The notes under the pieces were generated by a model that worked only from the letters and a program-made list of their open reading frames with translations, was not told where the DNA came from and made no database searches. Position numbers and translations under genes: made by a program. A DNA stretch of 20,459 bases from an uncultured Lachnospiraceae bacterium (GTDB lineage: Bacteria; Bacillota; Clostridia; Lachnospirales; Lachnospiraceae): assembly GCA_934338765.1 (NCBI GenBank), contig CAKRHL010000020.1:1-20459 (forward strand), in the 5' to 3' direction. How positions within the stretch are numbered: the first letter of the stretch is position 1; each line of letters starts with the position of its first letter. Positions 15,661 to 20,459 of the stretch are shown piece after piece.

Positions 15661-16725
15661 ATGAGAATTAAAAAAATTATATGTTCAGCATTATTAGTAT
15701 CTTGTATGGTCTTTGCAATGACAGCATGTGGCTCCAAGAAGGCAGCCAAGACCGGAGGCGATGCAAAGAGCGGTAACATCACCGTAGGCTTTTCACAGGT
15801 AGGAGCGGAGTCAGACTGGCGGACAGCAAACTCCACTTCTATGAAAGAAACCTTCAGTGAAAAAAATGGTTACACATTAATTTTTGATGATGCACAGCAG
15901 AAGCAGGAGAATCAGATCAAAGCAATCCGAAACTTCATCCAGCAGGAGGTTGATTACATCGTACTTGCTCCGGTAACAGAAACCGGATGGGACACCGTAC
16001 TTAAGGAAGCAAAGGATGCCGGTATTCCGGTGATCATCGTAGACCGTATGGTTAAGGTATCCGATGAAAGTCTCTACACCGCATGGGTTGGTTCAAACTT
16101 CGAACTGGAAGGCAAGAAAGCAGCAGCGTGGTTAAAGGCATACTTAGAAAAGACAGGACGTGGCGACGAAGAGATCAATATCGTAGATATTCAGGGTACG
16201 ATCGGTGCATCTGCCCAGATCGGACGTACAAAAGGACTTGAGGATGCCTGCAAGGAGAATAAAAACTGGAATCTGCTGGCAAAGGAGACCGGTGAATTTA
16301 CACAGTCAAAAGGCCAGGAGGTTATGGAGTCTCTGTTAAAGAAGCATAAAGATGACATTGATGTTGTATATTGTGAGAATGATAATGAAGCATTTGGTGC
16401 CATTGATGCCATCACGGCAGCAGGTAAGACCGTTGGAACCGGCAAGGATGACATTCTGGTAATGTCCTTCGATTCTACTAGGACCGGTCTGACCGATGTA
16501 AAGGATGGAAAGATCATTCTTGATACCGAGTGTAATCCACTTCACGGTCCTCGTGTAGAGGAGATCATCAAGGCTCTGGAAAACGGAGAGACACCGGAGA
16601 AACAGCAGTATGTAGATGAAGAGATCTTCGCAGCAGTAAAAGATGTAGAAAGCGTAAATGCTGACGGAAAAGATTATGATGTCACAGTTGTTAATGACAA
16701 GGTGATCAAAGGTCGTGCATATTAA
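15661..16725 (+). CDS. sugar-binding lipoprotein of a YtfQ-like ABC importer
   Basis: This is a 354-aa extracellular binding protein. A lipoprotein signal (basic start, hydrophobic core, lipobox MTAC with Cys23) anchors it to the outside of the membrane. The mature part is a type-I periplasmic-binding fold, with the family opening TVGFSQVGAESDWRTANS and the stretch QKQENQIKAIRNFIQQEVDY. Both are very like YtfQ, which binds galactofuranose in E. coli, and related pentose or fructose binders. Later motifs are IVDRMV, ENDNEAFGAIDAI and VMSFDSTRTGL. The start is ATG 15661, with AGGAGG at 15647-15652. In-frame ATG 15637 lies upstream of that site. The arabinose gene context suggests L-arabinose, perhaps its furanose form. 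The ligand is inferred. Confidence 0.92.
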   Translation: MRIKKIICSALLVSCMVFAMTACGSKKAAKTGGDAKSGNITVGFSQVGAESDWRTANSTSMKETFSEKNGYTLIFDDAQQKQENQIKAIRNFIQQEVDYIVLAPVTETGWDTVLKEAKDAGIPVIIVDRMVKVSDESLYTAWVGSNFELEGKKAAAWLKAYLEKTGRGDEEINIVDIQGTIGASAQIGRTKGLEDACKENKNWNLLAKETGEFTQSKGQEVMESLLKKHKDDIDVVYCENDNEAFGAIDAITAAGKTVGTGKDDILVMSFDSTRTGLTDVKDGKIILDTECNPLHGPRVEEIIKALENGETPEKQQYVDEEIFAAVKDVESVNADGKDYDVTVVNDKVIKGRAY

Positions 16726-16773
16726 TCTTTCATAATATAATCTCATAAAAAGCAACGCTAAAGTGTTTCAGGG

Positions 16774-16819
16774 ATAGCGCAATATAGAAAGCAACACAAA
16801 GCTGTATTGCGCTATTTTT
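16774..16819 (+). terminator. strong hairpin with T-tract between binding-protein and ATPase genes
   Basis: ATAGCGCAATATAG (16774-16787) pairs with CTGTATTGCGCTAT (16802-16815) with one wobble, around a 14-base loop. TTTT follows at 16816-16819. It has the form of an intrinsic terminator inside an operon. Partial read-through would give much more binding protein than membrane components. The short direct repeat AAAGCAAC occurs at 16749-16756 and in the loop at 16788-16795. Confidence 0.8.
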
Positions 16820-16852
16820 GTACCATTTTTGGGCAGAAAGCAGGTGAAATCA

Positions 16853-18370
16853 ATGGCTGAGAAAGCAATTTTGACAATGAAAGGCATTACAAAAACTTTC
16901 CCGGGCGTAAAGGCATTATCTAATGTAGATTTCAAATTATGTGAAGGCGACATTCATGCTCTGATGGGAGAGAATGGTGCCGGAAAGTCAACACTGATCA
17001 AGGTGCTGACGGGAATCTATCCTTTTGACGCCGGAGAGATCATAATGGATGGGAAACCGATGGTGAATAAATCCCCGCAGGATGCCCAGAACAATGGAAT
17101 CAGTACCGTTTATCAGGAAGTAAATCTTTGTCCGAACCTGACGGTGGCAGAGAATCTGTTTATCGGCAGAGAGCCGAGAAAACTTGGAATGATCAACTGG
17201 AAGGAAATGAATGCACGCTCCCGTAAGCTGCTTCAATCTCTGGACATCGATGTGGCACCGACGACATTACTGGATGAATGCTCCATTGCGATCCAGCAGA
17301 TGATTGCTATTGCAAGAGCGGTGGATATGGAATGTAAGGTGCTGATCCTGGATGAACCGACATCTTCTCTCGATGAGGAAGAAGTAGAAAAATTGTTTGA
17401 CCTCATGAAAAAGCTAAAGGCAAAGGGCGTTGGCATTATCTTTGTCACACATTTCCTGGAGCAGGTTTATGAGGTATGTGATAAGATCACGGTTCTTCGA
17501 AATGGTACACTGGTGGGTGAATATGATGTGGAAAATCTTCCGAGAGTTCAGCTGGTTGCCAAAATGATGGGAAAAGACTTTGATGATCTGGCGGATATCA
17601 AGAGCGACAGAGTCGGTTCGGTAAAAGAAGGAGAACCGGTTATCGAAGCAAACGGAGTTTCTCATCATGGAAGTATTAAGCCGTTCGATATGACCTTTAA
17701 CAAAGGTGAGGTTGTTGGTCTCACCGGACTTCTTGGTTCCGGCCGTTCCGAGATGGTCCGGGCAATCTATGGAGCCGATAAGGCGGATACCGGTGAGGTA
17801 AAAGTATTTGGCAAGAAAGTCAAAATTAACACGCCGCTCGATGCAATGAAAGCAGGAATGGCATATCTGCCGGAGGATCGAAAGAAGGACGGAATCCTTG
17901 CAGATCTGTCCGTCCGGGAAAATATTATTATTGCTCTTCAGGCAAAGCGCGGAATGTTCCATCCGATGAAACGAAAAGAGATGGAGGATGCAGCAACAAA
18001 CTTTATCAATTTGCTGCAGATCAAAACAGCAAGTATGGAGACACCGATCAAAAGTCTTTCCGGAGGAAATCAGCAGAAGGTGATCCTGGGACGCTGGCTG
18101 CTGACAAATCCGAGATTTTTGATTTTGGATGAGCCAACCAGAGGAATTGATATTGGTACGAAAACAGAGATCCAGAAGCTGGTACTTCGTCTGGCGGATG
18201 AAGGAAAATCCATTGCGTTTATTTCTTCGGAGGTGGAGGAGATGCTTCGTACCTGCAGCAGAATGGCGGTTCTTCGTGACGGAAAGAAGGTCGGCGAGAT
18301 TGAGGGCGACGATCTGACACAGGAGAAGATCATGGAGACCATAGCAGGAGGTGGAAAGTCCAATGAGTAA
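16853..18370 (+). CDS. sugar ABC transporter ATP-binding protein, YtfR/RbsA-like (two NBDs)
   Basis: This is a 505-aa cytoplasmic ATPase with two fused nucleotide-binding domains, typical of CUT2 importers. NBD1 has Walker A GENGAGKST (residues 39-47), a divergent signature around ECSIAIQQ, Walker B VLILDEPTSSLD and His in VTHFLEQ. NBD2 has the degenerate Walker A GLLGSGRSEM, the clear signature LSGGNQQKV and Walker B LILDEPTRGIDIGTK. A degenerate second Walker A is normal in RbsA/MglA/YtfR proteins. ATG 16853 is preceded by AGGTG at 16842-16846. In-frame TTG 16829 is upstream of that and rejected. It follows the internal terminator and overlaps the first permease by eight bases. Confidence 0.93.
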   Translation: MAEKAILTMKGITKTFPGVKALSNVDFKLCEGDIHALMGENGAGKSTLIKVLTGIYPFDAGEIIMDGKPMVNKSPQDAQNNGISTVYQEVNLCPNLTVAENLFIGREPRKLGMINWKEMNARSRKLLQSLDIDVAPTTLLDECSIAIQQMIAIARAVDMECKVLILDEPTSSLDEEEVEKLFDLMKKLKAKGVGIIFVTHFLEQVYEVCDKITVLRNGTLVGEYDVENLPRVQLVAKMMGKDFDDLADIKSDRVGSVKEGEPVIEANGVSHHGSIKPFDMTFNKGEVVGLTGLLGSGRSEMVRAIYGADKADTGEVKVFGKKVKINTPLDAMKAGMAYLPEDRKKDGILADLSVRENIIIALQAKRGMFHPMKRKEMEDAATNFINLLQIKTASMETPIKSLSGGNQQKVILGRWLLTNPRFLILDEPTRGIDIGTKTEIQKLVLRLADEGKSIAFISSEVEEMLRTCSRMAVLRDGKKVGEIEGDDLTQEKIMETIAGGGKSNE

Positions 18371-19436
18371 TGAAAAGAAAAAATTTAATTGGAAAGCGGT
18401 CACGCAGCATCATTTGTTTTTACCAATTGTCTGTCTGCTTGTTGTACTTTTAGTAAACGTCATAAAAACACCGGACTTCTTTGTGATATCCATGAAAGGC
18501 GGCGTCCTTTACGGATATCTGGTGGACGTTGTAAACCGTGCTTCCGAGCTGGTGATCGTGGCGATCGGTATGACACTTGTGACGGCGGCATCCGGAGGAC
18601 AGGATATCAGTGTTGGTGCTGTTATGGCAGTTGCAGCGGCTGTATGTTGTCAGATTTTATCCGGTGGCCAGGTAACTACGGATCAGTTGATGAACTCTAT
18701 GGCATTAGCCATTATCGCAGCAGTCATTGTAGCCGGTTTGTGTGGTGCATTTAATGGATTTCTTGTGGCAAATCTTGGAATCCAGCCGATGGTTGCGACC
18801 CTGATCCTGTTTACTGCAGGTCGTGGTATCGCACAGCTTGTAACAAAAGGACAGATTACATATGTACGAGTAGATTCCTTTAAGGTAATGGGTGGCTATA
18901 TCGGAAAATGTCCGGTACCAACCCCGATCTTCTTTGCAATAGCGACGATAATAATAGTAAATATTGTTTTAAAGAAAACGGCTCTTGGTCTTTATATTGA
19001 GAGTGTAGGTATCAATGGTTCCGCATCCAGACTGGTAGGTCTTAATTCTACGATGATCAAGTTTTTGACCTATGTGATCTGTGGTGTGCTGGCAGGTGTT
19101 GCAGGCATTGTAGCATCCAGCCGTATCTATTCTGCCGATGCAAACAATATCGGATTAAATCTTGAGATGGATGCGATCCTTGCCGTTGCCCTTGGCGGCA
19201 ATGTCCTGAGTGGTGGTAAATTCAGCATTATGGGATCTGTGATCGGTGCATATACCATTCAGGCATTGACAACAACTCTTTACGCAATGGCAGTATCCGC
19301 AGATCAGCTCCCGGTTTACAAAGCAATCGTTGTTATCATTATTGTTGTCATCCAGAGTCCGGTATTCCGCAGAAATATGGAAGCCTGGAAGCAGAAAAGA
19401 GCTTTGAAAAACAAAGCGTTGGAAGGTGGTCATTGA
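18363..19436 (+). CDS. sugar ABC transporter permease, YtfT/RbsC-like
   Basis: This 357-aa polytopic membrane protein belongs to the BPD_transp_2 (RbsC) family. Several hydrophobic helices are visible: the first at about residues 18-35, further ones around IGMTLVTAASGGQDISVG and LAVALGGNVLSGGKFSIMGS. IGMTLVTAASGGQDISVGAV is the family hallmark and is most like YtfT. The basic C-terminus is cytoplasmic. ATG 18363 has AGGAGG at 18346-18351. GTG 18351 overlaps that ribosome site and is rejected. The gene overlaps the ATPase stop by eight bases and ends one base before the next start, so the three are co-translated. It forms half of the translocation channel with the following permease. Confidence 0.92.
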   Translation: MSNEKKKFNWKAVTQHHLFLPIVCLLVVLLVNVIKTPDFFVISMKGGVLYGYLVDVVNRASELVIVAIGMTLVTAASGGQDISVGAVMAVAAAVCCQILSGGQVTTDQLMNSMALAIIAAVIVAGLCGAFNGFLVANLGIQPMVATLILFTAGRGIAQLVTKGQITYVRVDSFKVMGGYIGKCPVPTPIFFAIATIIIVNIVLKKTALGLYIESVGINGSASRLVGLNSTMIKFLTYVICGVLAGVAGIVASSRIYSADANNIGLNLEMDAILAVALGGNVLSGGKFSIMGSVIGAYTIQALTTTLYAMAVSADQLPVYKAIVVIIIVVIQSPVFRRNMEAWKQKRALKNKALEGGH

Positions 19437-19437
19437 T

Positions 19438-20459
19438 ATGGAAAAGAAAAAGACAAAAAAGAAAATTAATAGCAGCACATTCCTGTTGATGATTACTATC
19501 GTATTATTTGCAGTAATGTATATTGCAGGAATGATTATTTTCAACGATAAAGGTTTTGCAAAGCCTCAGATGTTTATGAATCTGTTTATCTCGAATGCAG
19601 GACTTATCGTGATCGGATGCGGTATGACTCTTGTAATGATCACCGGAGGAATTGATATTTCCGTTGGTTCCGTGACTGCTCTTGTATGTATGTCTGCCGC
19701 ATATGCCATGGAAAATAAGGGGATGAGTGCGGTGGCAGCCGTTGCCATCTCTCTTTTGATCGGAACATTATTTGGTATCGTACAGGGTTATCTGGTAACT
19801 TATCTGGAGATTCAGCCGTTTATCGTAACATTGGCCGGAATGTTCTTTGGCCGGGGGCTGACGGCGGTGATCAGTACTGATATGATCGCCATTCAGAATA
19901 AGACATTTCTGAAGTGGGCAAATTACCGTATCAATCTTCCGTTTGGTACATATAACCGGAGAGGAGTATTTATTCCGGCATACATATATCCAACAGTTAT
20001 TATCGCACTGGCGGTTGTCATTCTGATCACGATCATGCTGAAATTTACTAAATTTGGCCGAAGCCTTTATGCGATCGGTGGCAATCAGCAGAGTGCCGTA
20101 ATGATGGGACTTGACGTGAAGAAAACGAAAATGAAGGCTTATGTGCTGGATGGTTTTCTGGCAGGTCTCGGAGGGTTCCTGTTCTGTCTGAACAGCTGTG
20201 CCGGATTTGTGGAGCAGGCAAAGGGTCTTGAGATGGACGCCATTGCCTCTGCCGTAATCGGTGGTACACTCCTCAGCGGTGGTGTTGGAACTGTTGTCGG
20301 AACCTTGTTTGGTGTGCTGATCAATGGTACGATTTCCAGTCTGATCACCACACAGGGAACATTATCAAGCTGGTGGGTAAGAATTACACTGTCAGCACTG
20401 CTTTGTTTCTTTATCGTATTACAGGCTGTGATCGCAGCAGTAAAACGTAAGAAAAAGAA
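19438..20459 (+). CDS. sugar ABC transporter permease, YjfF-like (3' end beyond window)
   Basis: The reading frame opens at ATG 19438 (MEKKKTKKKINSSTFLLMIT), one base after the previous stop, with GGAAGGTGG at 19421-19429. It stays open for 340 codons to the window edge with no stop. Visible family features are a first helix at about residues 13-33, GCGMTLVMITGGIDISVGSV, EIQPFIVTLAGMFFGRG, FGRSLYAIGGNQQSAVMMGL and GGTLLSGGVGTVVGTLFG. The basic stretch at the end (VKRKKK) suggests that the C-terminus is near. YtfT+YjfF pairs act as a heterodimeric channel, so the gene order here matches E. coli ytfQ-ytfR-ytfT-yjfF. Truncated by the window only; there is no sign of a broken gene. Confidence 0.92.
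   Translation, partial: MEKKKTKKKINSSTFLLMITIVLFAVMYIAGMIIFNDKGFAKPQMFMNLFISNAGLIVIGCGMTLVMITGGIDISVGSVTALVCMSAAYAMENKGMSAVAAVAISLLIGTLFGIVQGYLVTYLEIQPFIVTLAGMFFGRGLTAVISTDMIAIQNKTFLKWANYRINLPFGTYNRRGVFIPAYIYPTVIIALAVVILITIMLKFTKFGRSLYAIGGNQQSAVMMGLDVKKTKMKAYVLDGFLAGLGGFLFCLNSCAGFVEQAKGLEMDAIASAVIGGTLLSGGVGTVVGTLFGVLINGTISSLITTQGTLSSWWVRITLSALLCFFIVLQAVIAAVKRKKK

Noticed and set aside
17414..18403. 329-aa open frame on the minus strand
   Set aside because: It is antisense to the second half of the ATPase gene; composition is that of a shadow frame and no family is recognisable.
1..20459. CRISPR array, tRNA/rRNA gene, insertion sequence or prophage
   Set aside because: No regularly spaced repeats, cloverleaf-like segments, transposase/integrase motifs or phage genes were seen when reading both strands by eye.

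Overview
The window reads as chromosomal DNA of a low-to-mid GC Firmicute, most likely a gut Clostridia/Lachnospiraceae-type anaerobe. The basis is strong AGGAGG-type ribosome binding sites, occasional TTG/GTG starts, BceRS/VncRS-, VanRS- and YesMN-like two-component systems, a GntR/LacI-type AraR and an AraK-type (non-AraB) pentulose kinase. No rRNA, tRNA, CRISPR array, transposase or phage gene is visible. Every confident gene lies on the + strand. Species cannot be set from the sequence alone.

Region 1 (1-6480) is an envelope-stress or peptide-resistance type block. It starts with a lone LanF/BcrA-like ABC ATPase. A small single-span membrane protein, an OmpR-family response regulator and a short-loop (intramembrane-sensing) histidine kinase follow. 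Next comes an ABC ATPase plus an 896-aa FtsX-type permease. A perfect 16-bp palindrome and a second imperfect copy 22 bp downstream sit in front of the ABC pair. They match the BceR-family operator architecture TNACA-N4-TGTNA, so the regulator probably switches on the neighbouring transporter. The permease looks like two fused 4-TM FtsX units rather than a classical 10-TM BceB.

Region 2 (6481-8576) holds a VanR/VanS-like pair with a structured leader and a strong terminator. No van resistance genes are present.

Region 3 (8577-20459) is a pentose block, most likely for L-arabinose. It contains an AraR-like repressor, an AraK-like FGGY kinase, L-ribulose-5-phosphate 4-epimerase (AraD), a YesN/YesM two-component system, and a four-gene ABC importer of the YtfQ-YtfR-YtfT-YjfF family. 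The last gene runs off the window. L-arabinose isomerase (AraA) is absent here.

How the pieces work together (inference): YesM would sense extracellular sugar and YesN would activate the importer promoter, which has a perfect -10 but no visible -35. AraR would repress both the kinase/epimerase genes and the importer through TTGTA...TACAA-type sites just downstream of their -10 boxes. The importer brings in a pentose (perhaps the furanose form). An isomerase encoded elsewhere would make L-ribulose, AraK would phosphorylate it, and AraD would epimerise it to D-xylulose-5-phosphate. A strong hairpin between the binding-protein gene and the ATPase gene would give an excess of binding protein over the membrane complex.
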